Notes: generated by a model from the sequence alone, not told the origin. 64,000 nucleotides of DNA from CAVSIS01 sp963814875 (GCA_963814875.1 CAWFFJ010000010.1:1-64000), one strand, 5' to 3'. Numbered from the stretch's first letter, positions 17,568-26,521 are shown. Program-made: numbers and translations.

Positions 17568-17780
17568 GGGGTTGCGGAACTGAGGGAGGGGTGTCCGCCG
17601 GACGGCTTGGACCGCCCGAAAGAGGGATCAGGGTCACGCCTCCGGTCGCTGACCTATCGTCATGACGAGATTGACTGGCTCCTGACGATCCTCGCGACGA
17701 CCGGGCCGCAGCGCTCCGAGCGCGAGGGCTCGTCTTGGGCGTGAGGCCGGCGGAGCACCGTCATGACGAGATCTGCGGGC
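17486..17780. repeat. Three copies of a CGTCATGACG palindrome
   Basis: The self-complementary CGTCATGACG occurs at 17502-17511, 17658-17667 and 17759-17768. The first and third lie in a longer shared block (GGCCGGCGG, then GCACCGTCATGACGAGATCT, then GCGGGC), while the middle one keeps only the core. They lie in the 613-bp gap before the PAS-Fis regulator. They may be regulator sites or decayed arms of the palindromic repeat. The rest of the gap (17781-17999) shows no gene. Confidence 0.6.
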
Positions 17781-17999
17781 CCGGGGGCGGGGGACTGCCG
17801 GTCGGGGCACTTTGAGCGACAAGATTTCCGAGGCCCTCGGCGGCGTCTCACCCGGGAAGTCGCTTCAGGTACTTGTACCGGCCGGGAGGGATCTCCACCG
17901 CGACCCTGGCTGACCGCGGGGCGGGATAGTGCCCGTCGGGTGTGGAGCGTCCCGGTGCGGCAGGAATGCGCCTTTCGGGGCGATCTGTTACGCGGTTTC

Positions 18000-19130
18000 G
18001 TGACCGACACCGCCGAGCTTCTGAGGTCCGCCTGGCCGGTTTTGCTGGAGCGTCTCGACAACGCGGTCATCATCATGGATCGCGATCGGACCCTGCAGTT
18101 CGTCAATGAGCGGGCCCGCCGGCTCCTCGGCTACGAAACCGGTGATGTTCTGGGTGGACGCTGCCGGCTCACCACGAGGGGGATGGACTGCGAAGGCGCG
18201 TGCCCGTTGACCTTCGCCCTGGAGCGCGGCCTGGTGTCAGTCGACGACTTCTCCACCGTCTACCGGACCCGTGAGGGCGAGCCGATCTCCCTGTCGGTGA
18301 CGGTGATCCCGCTGCGCGACGATCGGGGTGAAATGTGCGGAGCGGTCGAGATCCTGAGGCCCACGGAGCCGGACCACGGGTTCTACCTGGCAGGCGACAG
18401 TCTGCTCGTCCACAGCCTGCGGCGGAGGGTTGCCGAGCTCGCCCGAGATCGGACCCATGTCGCGATCGTCGGTGAGTCGCCGTGCCGGGCCGACGTGTCC
18501 CGCACCTTGCACCGCCTCGCCGGGCTGCCCGATGCCCTGTTCCGTCTTTGGCGCGGGAGCTGGGACGAGGTTCCGGCCTGGCCGCCCGGCAGCCTTTACG
18601 TCGACGGCGAGCCGCTCTTGGAGGACCCGCCGGAGGGGTGGCAGGTCATGCTGGGCATTGACGACATTGCCGGCCTTGGTTCCTGGGCTGGGCGGGTCGA
18701 GGTCTTCGAGTTGCCTGGCGCTGTCGAGCGTCGTGCGGATCTTCCACTGATGGTCGCCGCATGGGCAGCTCGCGTGGCGCCTGGCGTGTCCCTCGAAGCG
18801 CCGGCGCTGGAGCGGCTGTGCCAGTTTGCCCTCGACCGCGGCCTCGCGTGGCTCGAGCCCGTGCTGGTGACTGCGGCCGCAACCTGCGGCGGACAGCTGA
18901 CGGAGGCCGATCTCGAAGCTTTGGGTTCGGTCGCGGTCCCGGTCGACGAGATGCTCACCTCGGAACGCCCGCTCGCCGCGCTCGAGGAACGGATGCTCCG
19001 CGAAGTACTCGTGCGCTCGGGCTGGCGGATGCAGGAGGCCGCCGACCGACTCGGCATCTCCCGCGTCACGCTGTGGCGCAAGCTGCGCGAGCACGGCATC
19101 GAGCGGCCCTCCAACGACGCCACATCCTGA
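18000..19130 (+). CDS. PAS domain regulator with degenerate AAA+ region and Fis-type HTH
   Basis: A 376-residue protein. The PAS domain (about 15-115) begins LLERLDNAVIIMDRDRTLQF and carries the cysteine set C..DCEGAC, found in PAS domains that may bind a metal or sense redox. The middle resembles a sigma-54 activator AAA+ domain only in outline: VAIVGES stands where Walker A would be but lacks GTGKE, and there is no GAFTGA loop. The C-terminal helix-turn-helix (AADRLGISRVTLWRKLREHG) is intact. It should bind DNA but not hydrolyse ATP or open sigma-54 promoters. The GTG 18000 start is uncertain, with no strong RBS; upstream starts exist. Confidence 0.72.
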   Translation: MTDTAELLRSAWPVLLERLDNAVIIMDRDRTLQFVNERARRLLGYETGDVLGGRCRLTTRGMDCEGACPLTFALERGLVSVDDFSTVYRTREGEPISLSVTVIPLRDDRGEMCGAVEILRPTEPDHGFYLAGDSLLVHSLRRRVAELARDRTHVAIVGESPCRADVSRTLHRLAGLPDALFRLWRGSWDEVPAWPPGSLYVDGEPLLEDPPEGWQVMLGIDDIAGLGSWAGRVEVFELPGAVERRADLPLMVAAWAARVAPGVSLEAPALERLCQFALDRGLAWLEPVLVTAAATCGGQLTEADLEALGSVAVPVDEMLTSERPLAALEERMLREVLVRSGWRMQEAADRLGISRVTLWRKLREHGIERPSNDATS

Positions 19131-19132
19131 TT

Positions 19133-19497
19133 CTCCACCACGGAGACCCATCGTGGGCTTCGCCCGCAACCCAAGAGCGCCCCGGGGGCGGGTCTGACAG
19201 CCGGTGCCGCCGGTTGTGAGCCAGAGGCATCGGACGCCTGAATCCGGGGGCAGGCGGCGGGCAGCCGGCGGCGGGGTCGGTTTCGGCAGTCCGGCCGGCA
19301 GCGCTCGGACGTCCCGATCCCGGCTTCCCGCGGCCTGCCGCCCGCAGCCTGATCCCGGACCCGAACGCAGGGGGGGAGCAGCCGGGCCCACTGGCAGGGG
19401 GTGCTCGGTCGAATCCGGGGTTCGGGCAGCAGGCTGCAGGTGGCCGGGTCGGTATCGAGGTCCCGCGGGTTGCCGGGCTGTCTGGACGGAGAGAGTT
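19133..19497 (+). repeat. 0.36-kb dispersed repeat, copy B
   Basis: The inverted counterpart of 2657-3017. It starts with TCTCCACCACGGAGACC and ends at CTGTCTGGACGGAGAG. It is followed by boilerplate CCACCACGAAGACACC strings and then by the truncated reverse transcriptase. No gene is seen in 19131-19580. Confidence 0.85.
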
Positions 19498-19580
19498 GAT
19501 CGAACGGAGATCCCACCACGAAGACACCACCATGACACGAAGACACCACGAGGGCATTCGGGGGTGGCGGGGAAGATCCC

Positions 19581-20591
19581 ACTACGGAAGCGAGGGAGCT
19601 GGCGCTTGAGAAGCGGCAGTACCCGGAGAAGATCTCGTCCCTGAGGCGGAAGCTATACCAGAAGGCCAAGCGGGAGCCGCGGTTCCGGTTTTACGCGTTG
19701 TATGACCGGATCTACCGGTCGGACGTGCTGACGGCGGCATGGGAGCAGGTGCGACGCAATGGCGGTGCACCTGGGGTCGACGGGGTCACGATCGACCACA
19801 TCGTGGGCTCGGAGGGAGGAGCGGAGCGGCTCGTGGCAGAGCTACACGAGGAGCTGCGCACCAAGACCTACCAGCCGCAGCCGGTGCGCAGGGTGTACCT
19901 GAGGAAGCCCGACGGGCGGGAGCGGCCGCTCGGGATACCGAGCGTGCGTGACCGGGTGGTGCAGACGGCGACGCTGATGATCTTGGAGCCGATCTTCGAG
20001 GCGGATTTCGAGGACGAGTCCTACGGATTTCGACCGGGGAGGTCGGCGCACGAGGCACTGGCGGCGGTACGCGAGCACATCCAGTCGGGACGAACGGAGG
20101 TGTACGACGCAGACCTGGCGGGGTACTTCGACTCGATACCTCACGACAAGCTGATGAAGGCCGTGCAGATGCGGGTGGTGGATCGGTCGGTGCTGCGACT
20201 GATCCGGATGTGGCTCAACGCGCCTGTGGTGGACAGCCGGGAAGGTGGACCGCCACGCAGGAACCGGCAGGGGACGCCGCAGGGGGGAGTGATCTCACCG
20301 CTGTTGGCGAACATTTACCTGCACTGGTTCGACAAGGCGTTCATGAGTCACAAGGGCCCGGCGCAGTGGGCGAAAGCCCGGCTGGTGCGGTACGCGGACG
20401 ACTTTGTCGTCCTGGCACGGTACCAGGGGCCGGAGCTTGTGAGGTGGATCGAGAGCAAGCTGGAGGAGTGGCTTGGTCTGAAGATCAACCGGACCAAGAC
20501 ACGGATCGTGAACCTGAGGCGAGCGGGAGAGCAGGTGGACTTTCTGGGGTACACGTTTCGATACGACCCGGACCAACCAGAGGGGCACTGA
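19581..20591 (+). pseudogene. Truncated group II intron reverse transcriptase
   Basis: An open frame of about 336 codons covering RT blocks 0-7: EKISSLRRKLYQKAK, GAPGVDGVTI, RKPDGRERPLGIPSV, SYGFRPGRSAHEAL, GTPQGGVISPLLANIYL and the catalytic RYADD. It stops right after the FLGYTFRYD motif, so thumb and domain X are missing. Its family-like N-terminus begins after an in-frame boilerplate string without an ATG or GTG; the only standard start is TTG 19698, inside the conserved region. No 5' GUGCG, domain V or domain VI is seen around it. It is an intron fragment cut at both ends, with boilerplate repeats on each side. It is a different lineage from the intact intron at 634-2612. Confidence 0.85.
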
Positions 20592-20637
20592 ACTGTTCCA
20601 AGAGGGCTTCTGTGCTCCTCTCGGTGCCCCTGTGGTT

Positions 20638-21369
20638 CTACCCCTCGGCTCCGGACGTGAAGCGGTAGCCGACGCCGCGCACGGTGTGGAAGTAGCGGGG
20701 GTGCTGAGCCTCGTCCTCGAAGTACTTGCGCAGCCGGTGGACGAAGGTGTCGAGTGTGCGGGTCGAGGTGTCGAAGGAGTAGCCCCAAACCCGCTCGAGC
20801 AGCTCGCGCCGCGTCACGACACGACCCTCGTTCTCGGCGAAGTACCGGAGCAACATCGTCTCGCGTTCGGTGAGCTGGAGCTCGCCCTCGGTGGTCTCGG
20901 CGCGCATCTCTGCGAGATCGACGGTGCGGCCGCCGATGCTCAGGGTCGGGCCCGTCATCGGTGGCGAACGCGACCAGTCGGATCGTCGGAGGATCCCGCG
21001 GATTCGCAGCACGAGCTCCTCGACCAGGAAAGGCTTGGTGAGGTAGTCGTCAGCTCCGAGCCGGAGGCCGAGCAGGCGGTCGCCGTCGCTGCCGCGCGCG
21101 GTCAGGAAGAGGATCGGGACCGTATTGCCGGCCTCGCGCAGCCTGCGGCACAGCTCGAGCCCGTCCATGCCCGGTAGGATGATGTCGAGCACCACGAGCT
21201 CGATCCCGGACTCGGCAGCGAGGGACGCCGCGGCTTCCTCGGCCGATCCGACGCTAGTGACGTCGAAACCTTCGAGCGCGAGGTTGTGGACGACACCTTC
21301 GGCGACGCGCCGGTCGTCCTCGACGACCAGCACGCGAGGGCTCGACGGCGATCGGCTCGGGTGGGTCAT
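20638..21369 (-). CDS. OmpR/PhoB-family response regulator
   Basis: A 243-residue two-component regulator. The receiver domain carries the acidic pair VEDD, phospho-acceptor in VVLDIILPGMDG (about Asp60) and switch residues LTARG and KPF. The C-terminal winged helix (about 145-240) has LTERETMLLRYFAENEGRVV and VRGVGYRF. Length is normal and all key residues are present. No kinase gene is adjacent, so it is an orphan here. It diverges from the OmpH gene with an 84-bp gap, so envelope-related control is possible but unproven. Confidence 0.93.
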   Translation of the reverse strand: MTHPSRSPSSPRVLVVEDDRRVAEGVVHNLALEGFDVTSVGSAEEAAASLAAESGIELVVLDIILPGMDGLELCRRLREAGNTVPILFLTARGSDGDRLLGLRLGADDYLTKPFLVEELVLRIRGILRRSDWSRSPPMTGPTLSIGGRTVDLAEMRAETTEGELQLTERETMLLRYFAENEGRVVTRRELLERVWGYSFDTSTRTLDTFVHRLRKYFEDEAQHPRYFHTVRGVGYRFTSGAEG

Positions 21370-21402
21370 GACGGCTCTCCGATGTAACCGATTGTACCGA
21401 AG

Positions 21403-21428
21403 TTGCGTAAGCCCCGTCGTGCTACAAT
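21403..21428 (+). promoter_or_regulatory. Possible promoter for the OmpH-family gene
   Basis: A TACAAT -10 (21423-21428) lies 26 bp before ATG 21454. The best -35, TTGCGT (21403-21408), has a short 14-bp spacer, so assignment is tentative. Confidence 0.35.
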
Positions 21429-21453
21429 TCGCGGCCCTGTGAGGAGGTGCGAG

Positions 21454-21978
21454 ATGCGACGGATGGTGGCGTGGGCGATCGTGGCGATCCTCGGCCTAGC
21501 GGCCTCACCGGCATGGGCCGGCAAGATCGGCTTCGTCCGAGCAGAGAGGGCAGTTGCAGCGACGAAGGAGGGCAAGGCGGCTCTGAGTCAGCTCACGGAG
21601 TGGACGCAGCAGCAGGAGAATCGCCTCCAGCAGATGCGCGATCAGCTCGCCAAGCTCGAGCAGGAGATTCAGCAGAAACGGCCCGTGGTCAGTGACGACG
21701 TGCTCAAGAGCCTCCAGGACCAGGATATCGCTTTGCGCCGTCGGCTGGAGGACGAGGCGCGCAAGCTGAATCGCGAGCTCGACGAGAAGCAGAACAACAT
21801 CCTTCGCCCAGTTGCCGAGAAGCTCAACGCCGTGGTCACCGACTATGCCAAGGCGAATGACTTCGACGCGATCTTCATCTGGAAAGACATGACCATGATC
21901 TACGTCGCGGACAGTGCAGACCTGACCGACATTGCCGTGCGCCTGTACGACGAGCGTTTCCCGGTCGCCGGAAAGTAG
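21454..21978 (+). CDS. OmpH/Skp-family periplasmic chaperone
   Basis: A 174-residue exported protein. The signal peptide (about 1-23, ending SPAWA) is followed by GKIGFVRAERAV, typical of the OmpH family start. A long charged coiled coil (about 45-130, rich in Q, L, E, K) would form the tentacles that hold unfolded outer-membrane proteins in the periplasm, and a C-terminal beta strand region ends with LTDIAVRLYDERF. RBS GAGGAGG. It stands alone here instead of beside bamA or lpxD. Confidence 0.87.
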   Translation: MRRMVAWAIVAILGLAASPAWAGKIGFVRAERAVAATKEGKAALSQLTEWTQQQENRLQQMRDQLAKLEQEIQQKRPVVSDDVLKSLQDQDIALRRRLEDEARKLNRELDEKQNNILRPVAEKLNAVVTDYAKANDFDAIFIWKDMTMIYVADSADLTDIAVRLYDERFPVAGK

Positions 21979-22093
21979 CCGACTCGACAAGGCTTGAGCT
22001 TCAGGCTCGTTTCGGAAACCCAGGGGGTTGGTCCGGTCGATCGGCGCGTGACGCCGCGCTCCATTGCCGATAGGGTCTCAGAAGACCGGGCGC

Positions 22094-23155
22094 TCACACG
22101 GGAGGCGCGGCTGATGGGGTGGATCGCTTCGCGCTCCGGGGTGGCGCGAGCGTCCCCCCCATGCCCATGAGCCTCTGTTCGAGCCTGTCGAGCTCCGTGG
22201 CAGGTAGTGGCGCATCCCCGTTGTCGCCGTAGACCACCAGCAGGACCTCGCGGTCAGTGAGGATGGGGATGACGGTCACCTCCTGGGGCATGGGTTCCCC
22301 GAGTCTCTCGGCGAGCGCGAGGTTCCAGCGGTTGGCGACCAACTGACCTCGCCACGGGCGGCGGCGAGCCACCGCCTCCGAAACCACCGACGGCTCGTCG
22401 AGCGGGAGGCGCAGCGAGCGGATCCGTTGTGACGGTGGCTCCGGACCCTCGGCGAGCCCGAGCTGGGCGATTCCGTCGACAAATGGGCCCTGAGCCACCA
22501 GGACGACCGCACGCGCGAGAACTGACCCGACTTCGGCAAGTACGGCTCGAACAGTCTCAGCCGTGACCCTCGGTGCCGCGACGTCACCGATCAGGTCCTG
22601 CAGCTTGGCCGGCGGCTTGCGGGGACGTCTCTGCCCTCTGCGGTTGGCGTCCTCGTCCTCGCTCCGGGCCGCGTCGAGAGTCGCCTGACGGGCGTCGAGA
22701 GGATGCTCGAGCACGAGGTTGCGCGCGTCGACCTCGACCTCTCCACAGTCGTCAATGTCGAGGCTGTGGAACTTGAAGAAACCCCGCTCCCAGCGGAAGA
22801 CCTCGCGCAGCACCCGCATCACCTGGTGCCGCATAGCGTCCTCGAGCCCGGAGCGGGAGAGCACGCCCATCTCGACCAGGATCGTACCGAGCCGCTTCTC
22901 CTCCTGAGAACGGTGCTGTCGGCGCAACGCATCAGTGAGGTGGCCGTCGGTGACCAGGCCGAGGCCGGTCACGATGCTCCCGAAGGTCTCGCGTACCGAG
23001 CTCGAAGCTGCGTAGATGATGCGACCGCGGCGGACTACGATCAGGCCTTCCTCGGATCCGGTAGTCAGGTTGAGCTTCCCGGTCTTTTCCGACATCGCCA
23101 GGAAGTGGAGGATCTCCGCCGTTGGGACGTCCTCGAGCTTGCCAACCAGGGCCAT
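22094..23155 (-). CDS. DUF4388 (PATAN-like) domain protein
   Basis: A 353-residue cytoplasmic protein. The N-terminal domain (1-100; MALVGKLEDVPTAEILHFLA, TGKLNLTTG, GRIIYA) is the DUF4388/PATAN fold found in response regulators and signalling proteins of deltaproteobacteria and acidobacteria. A helical middle (LVEMGVLSRSGLEDAMRHQV) and a low-complexity linker follow, then a C-terminal GAF-like region (about 200-330; ILTDREVLLVVYGDNG). No kinase, receiver or DNA-binding domain is seen, so it may be a scaffold for protein interaction. ATG 23155 follows AAGGAGAG; an upstream alternative adds 15 residues. Confidence 0.8.
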   Translation of the reverse strand: MALVGKLEDVPTAEILHFLAMSEKTGKLNLTTGSEEGLIVVRRGRIIYAASSSVRETFGSIVTGLGLVTDGHLTDALRRQHRSQEEKRLGTILVEMGVLSRSGLEDAMRHQVMRVLREVFRWERGFFKFHSLDIDDCGEVEVDARNLVLEHPLDARQATLDAARSEDEDANRRGQRRPRKPPAKLQDLIGDVAAPRVTAETVRAVLAEVGSVLARAVVLVAQGPFVDGIAQLGLAEGPEPPSQRIRSLRLPLDEPSVVSEAVARRRPWRGQLVANRWNLALAERLGEPMPQEVTVIPILTDREVLLVVYGDNGDAPLPATELDRLEQRLMGMGGTLAPPRSAKRSTPSAAPPV

Positions 23156-23316
23156 GGCGGCTCTCCTTGTGAACGATCTGTACCCCGGGCTGTTCATCAA
23201 GATACACCAAGTCGAGGTCCGCGGTGCGGCTGCACTTCGGCCCGCAGTGCTCAGCAGTGCTCCGGTCCCCCGCCCCGACGAGCTCGTGTGGGTTGACGGT
23301 CCTCGGACTGCGGTGC

Positions 23317-24096
23317 TCAGATCCCGGTCAGGAATCCGGCCAGGGCACGGTTGAATGCTTCCGGCGCCTCGAGGTTTGCGAGGTGGCCTGCGCCCGGTAT
23401 GCGGACCAGCCAGGCGTTCGGGATTGTGCGGGCCATGGCCTCGGCTTCGGTGGGTGGGGTGAGGGCGTCCTGGTCTCCGACCACAACCATGACGGGAACG
23501 CCGATCCGTGGTAGGACCTGTCGGGAGTCGGGGCGATCGCGCATCGCAGTCAGTGCGGCGGCCACTGCTTCCGGGCGCTGGTCGAGCATGATGCCTCGTG
23601 CGTGCTCGACGATCTCGGGCCGTGCTTCGGATGAAAGCAGTTTGGGGAGGAGGGTATCGACAAAGGCCTCGATGCCGTGGCGTCGCACAGAGAAGATCGC
23701 CTGGTCACGCGCGGCGCGTGCTTCAGCGGTGTCGGACTCGGCGCGGGTGTCGGCCAACACCAGTCCGGCGAGCCGCTCCGGCCGACGGTCGGCCATGCGA
23801 AGCGCCAGATAGCCGCCCATGGAGAGCCCGGCAACAACGACCCGGCCGTCACCGACCAGCGCGTCGAGCACGTCCTCGATGACGTCGGCCCATGCGTCGA
23901 GGCTTGCCGGGTTCGGGCCCGCCGGAGACTCACCGAACCCGGGCAGGTCGAAGGCGATCACTCGGGCATGGCTGTCGAGCTCGGCACACTGGCGCCGCCA
24001 CATCCGGCGGTCCAGCGGGAACGCGTGCAGGAGCACCAGGACGGGGCGTCGATCGTGCTGCTCGAGGGCGAGCGGCCACTCACTGGGGTCGTCCAT
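23317..24096 (-). CDS. Alpha/beta hydrolase
   Basis: A 259-residue hydrolase with the full triad: nucleophile Ser in GLSMGG (about 94), acid Asp in VVGDQDALTPP (about 208) and His in GAGHLANLE (about 236). The oxyanion motif is LLHAFPLD. It resembles the 3-oxoadipate enol-lactonase and BioH/RutD group. No neighbouring catabolic genes point to a substrate. It has no signal peptide. It diverges from recA with 111 bp between starts. Confidence 0.88.
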   Translation of the reverse strand: MDDPSEWPLALEQHDRRPVLVLLHAFPLDRRMWRRQCAELDSHARVIAFDLPGFGESPAGPNPASLDAWADVIEDVLDALVGDGRVVVAGLSMGGYLALRMADRRPERLAGLVLADTRAESDTAEARAARDQAIFSVRRHGIEAFVDTLLPKLLSSEARPEIVEHARGIMLDQRPEAVAAALTAMRDRPDSRQVLPRIGVPVMVVVGDQDALTPPTEAEAMARTIPNAWLVRIPGAGHLANLEAPEAFNRALAGFLTGI

Positions 24097-24138
24097 GAGC
24101 GTCCTCCAGGGTCCACCGCGGGCGCAGCGGGCGAGGCC

Positions 24139-24166
24139 TCGACCGCAGGTTCCATGTTAGGATAAT
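24139..24166 (+). promoter_or_regulatory. Probable recA promoter
   Basis: TCGACC (24139-24144), a 16-bp spacer and GATAAT (24161-24166), 42 bp before the recA start. No clear LexA palindrome (CTGT-N8-ACAG or GAAC-N4-GTTC) was seen, so SOS control is not evident. Confidence 0.45.
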
Positions 24167-24207
24167 TCGGTCCCACCGCGCTGCGGTTCCCGCAGAAGGA
24201 GACTCTC

Positions 24208-25248
24208 ATGACCGTGAAGCAGGAGAAGCTCAGGGCCTTGGAAACCGCCTTGGGCCAGATCGAGCGGCAGTTCGGCAAGGGTGCCGTGATGCGGCTCGGC
24301 GAACGGCCCCAGATTCGGGTCAACGTCATACCGACCGGTTCCATCGCCCTCGACGTCGCTCTCGGAGTCGGTGGCGTCCCGCGCGGGCGAGTGGTCGAGA
24401 TCTACGGCCCGGAGTCCTCCGGAAAGACCACCCTCGGACTGCACATCATCGCAAACGCGCAGGCCACGGGCGGCTTGGCCGCATTCATCGACGCCGAGCA
24501 CGCGCTTGACCCGGAGTACGCCGGGAAGCTCGGTGTCAAGATCGATGACCTCCTCGTCGCGCAGCCCGACTTCGGAGAGCAGGCGCTGGAGATCGCTGAG
24601 ACTCTGATCCGATCCGGGTCGGTGGACGTCATCGTGGTCGACTCGGTCGCTGCGCTGGTACCGCGGGCCGAGCTCGAGGGCGAGATGGGCGACGCGCAGA
24701 TGGGCCTGCAGGCGAGGCTCATGTCACAGGCGTTGCGCAAGCTCGCCGGCATCGTGTCCAAGTCCAACACCTGCCTTGTTTTCATTAACCAGGTTCGGGA
24801 GAAGATCGGGGTCATGTTCGGCAACCCCGAGACCACCAGCGGTGGCCGGGCGCTGAAATTCTATGCTTCGGTCCGGATCGACATCCGCCGCACCAGCTCG
24901 CTCAAGCAGGGCGACGAGGTCATCGGCAACCGGACCAAGGCCAAGGTGGTGAAGAACAAGGTCGCTGCACCATTCCGCAGTGCCGAGTTCGACATTCTCT
25001 ACGGCGAGGGCATCTCGCGTACCGGTGAGCTGCTTGACCTCGGCGTGGAGCACCGGATCGTCCAGAAGTCCGGGTCGTGGTACTCCTACGGCGAGACCCG
25101 CATCGGCCAGGGACGCGACGCCGCCCGCTCCTTCATCATCGACAACCCTGCTCAGGCGCAGGAAATCGAGGGTCGCATCCGCGAGGCTTTGGGCATGAAG
25201 ACCGCGGCGGAGCCGGAGCCGGCGCCGCCCGCCGAGGCCGAGGCGTAG
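24208..25248 (+). CDS. recA: Recombinase RecA
   Basis: A 346-residue ATP-dependent strand-exchange protein for recombinational repair. Walker A GPESSGKT is at 67-74, with AFIDAEHALDPEYA, VDSVAALVPRAELEGEMGD and the L2 loop FGNPETTSGGRALKFYAS; the ends have the usual basic helix and an acidic tail (EPEPAPPAEAEA). No intein or frameshift. RBS AAGGAG. A strong hairpin follows, so it appears monocistronic. Confidence 0.98.
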   Translation: MTVKQEKLRALETALGQIERQFGKGAVMRLGERPQIRVNVIPTGSIALDVALGVGGVPRGRVVEIYGPESSGKTTLGLHIIANAQATGGLAAFIDAEHALDPEYAGKLGVKIDDLLVAQPDFGEQALEIAETLIRSGSVDVIVVDSVAALVPRAELEGEMGDAQMGLQARLMSQALRKLAGIVSKSNTCLVFINQVREKIGVMFGNPETTSGGRALKFYASVRIDIRRTSSLKQGDEVIGNRTKAKVVKNKVAAPFRSAEFDILYGEGISRTGELLDLGVEHRIVQKSGSWYSYGETRIGQGRDAARSFIIDNPAQAQEIEGRIREALGMKTAAEPEPAPPAEAEA

Positions 25249-25310
25249 CCCGGACTGCAGCGCCGCCGAGATGCGGCATGAATCGACCCGCCGAAGAGTT
25301 ATTGCGAAGA

Positions 25311-25345
25311 GCGCGCCGGGGGGGTGGACCCCCCCCTCGGCGTGC
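25311..25345 (+). terminator. Hairpin terminator after recA
   Basis: GCGCCGGGGGGG and CCCCCCCCTCGGCGTGC form a very stable GC stem with loop TGGA, followed by AACTTT. It separates recA from the DsbA-like gene, whose start lies 20 bp later. Confidence 0.7.
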
Positions 25346-25365
25346 AACTTTGACGGAGGTACGTC

Positions 25366-26511
25366 ATGAGGTGGAGTCTCCTTCCAGGCACCGTGCTCGT
25401 CCTGTCTGTTGCGGCGGCGTTCCCGGCCTCTGCTCAGGCGGCGACGCCCGCGCCGAGCCCGACCCCAGTCGTGGAGCAGGATCCCCAACTACTGCGACTG
25501 GCGAGCCGGTTGCTCCCGTACTGTCCGAACTCCACCTTCCGGCTGAGCGGGATCGAGCCGCACGTGACGCCCTCAGGCACCTACAGGGTGGTGACCGTCC
25601 AACGCTCCTGCGACGTCGAGTTCCTCGCCACCCCGGCGACGCTGATCGTGGATGACGTCGCAGGGTTGGTCTGGGAGGGAACCATCGGACGACTGCCGAC
25701 CCGGCAACAGGGCATTTCTGCCAATCAGCTCCGCCCCTTCCTGAGCCAGTTCCTGCCTCAAGTGCTGGAGCAGAACCTGCGCATGCACACGAGTGTCGAG
25801 TGGGACGGCGGAGACGCCAAGCCGGGCGCACTGATCCCGTTCAGCCTCATGGTCGACTCCGGCTACGGGCTCTACCGGAAGCCGTCGGCGGTGAGCTCCG
25901 ACGGGGAGTTCCTGGTCCTCGGGTCGTGGGTGCCGCTGGACAGCGATCCCGTTGCCGACCGGCTGGCGGCCCTCAACGCGAGCCCGCTCGTGATCTGGGA
26001 CCATGATGTCGCCAAGGCGAAGGTCGAGATCGTCGAGTTCTCCGACTTCGAGTGTCCGGCGTGCAAGTCGAAGTGGCCGGTCATCGCCAAGGCGCTGGAG
26101 CGGTTCAAAGGCACTGTGCGCCACGGTATGGTCGGCTACCCGCTGTCTTCGATCCACCCGTGGGCGTTTCGAGCGGCCTGCGCGAACTGGTGCGTCGCCG
26201 CTCAGGATCCGACGCAGTGCCTCCCGTTCAAAGAGCTCTTCTACTCCCTCCAGAAGGACATGCAGGTCGACCAGGTGACGCCGACCGCGCTCGACTTCGT
26301 GACCGGGCACGATCTCGCCACGGACGAGTTCAACGCCTGCTACCTCAAGGGCCCGTCCATCGACGCGGTCCATGCCCAGCTCAGTCTCGGCAACTCGCTC
26401 GGCGTCGCCGTAACGCCTACCTACTTCATCAACGGGTGGAAGGTCCAGGTGCCAAACGAGGAGTGGTTGATGCCGATGATCGAACGGCTGGTTGCGGGAA
26501 AGACCCCGTAG
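25366..26511 (+). CDS. Exported DsbA-like thioredoxin-fold protein
   Basis: A 381-residue periplasmic protein. Signal peptide about 1-25 (ASAQA). The N-terminal part (about 35-200) is a domain I cannot name, with one Cys pair (YCPNS, RSCDVEF). The C-terminal part is a DsbA/DsbG-type domain: active site CPAC at 230-233 in FSDFECPACKSKW, and a cis-Pro loop VAVTPTYFING near 350. Probable role is thiol oxidation or isomerisation of exported proteins. It is followed 10 bp later by the TetR gene. RBS GGAGGT. Confidence 0.85.
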   Translation: MRWSLLPGTVLVLSVAAAFPASAQAATPAPSPTPVVEQDPQLLRLASRLLPYCPNSTFRLSGIEPHVTPSGTYRVVTVQRSCDVEFLATPATLIVDDVAGLVWEGTIGRLPTRQQGISANQLRPFLSQFLPQVLEQNLRMHTSVEWDGGDAKPGALIPFSLMVDSGYGLYRKPSAVSSDGEFLVLGSWVPLDSDPVADRLAALNASPLVIWDHDVAKAKVEIVEFSDFECPACKSKWPVIAKALERFKGTVRHGMVGYPLSSIHPWAFRAACANWCVAAQDPTQCLPFKELFYSLQKDMQVDQVTPTALDFVTGHDLATDEFNACYLKGPSIDAVHAQLSLGNSLGVAVTPTYFINGWKVQVPNEEWLMPMIERLVAGKTP

Positions 26512-26521
26512 AAGGTCTCCG

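Noticed and set aside
17781..17999. Sigma-54 promoter (GGCAC-N-TTGC) near GGGGCACTTTGAGCG
   Set aside because: The GC half is absent or wrongly spaced, so it does not fit the consensus.
24097..24207. LexA/SOS box before recA
   Set aside because: No CTGT-N8-ACAG or GAAC-N4-GTTC type palindrome was seen in the 111-bp gap.
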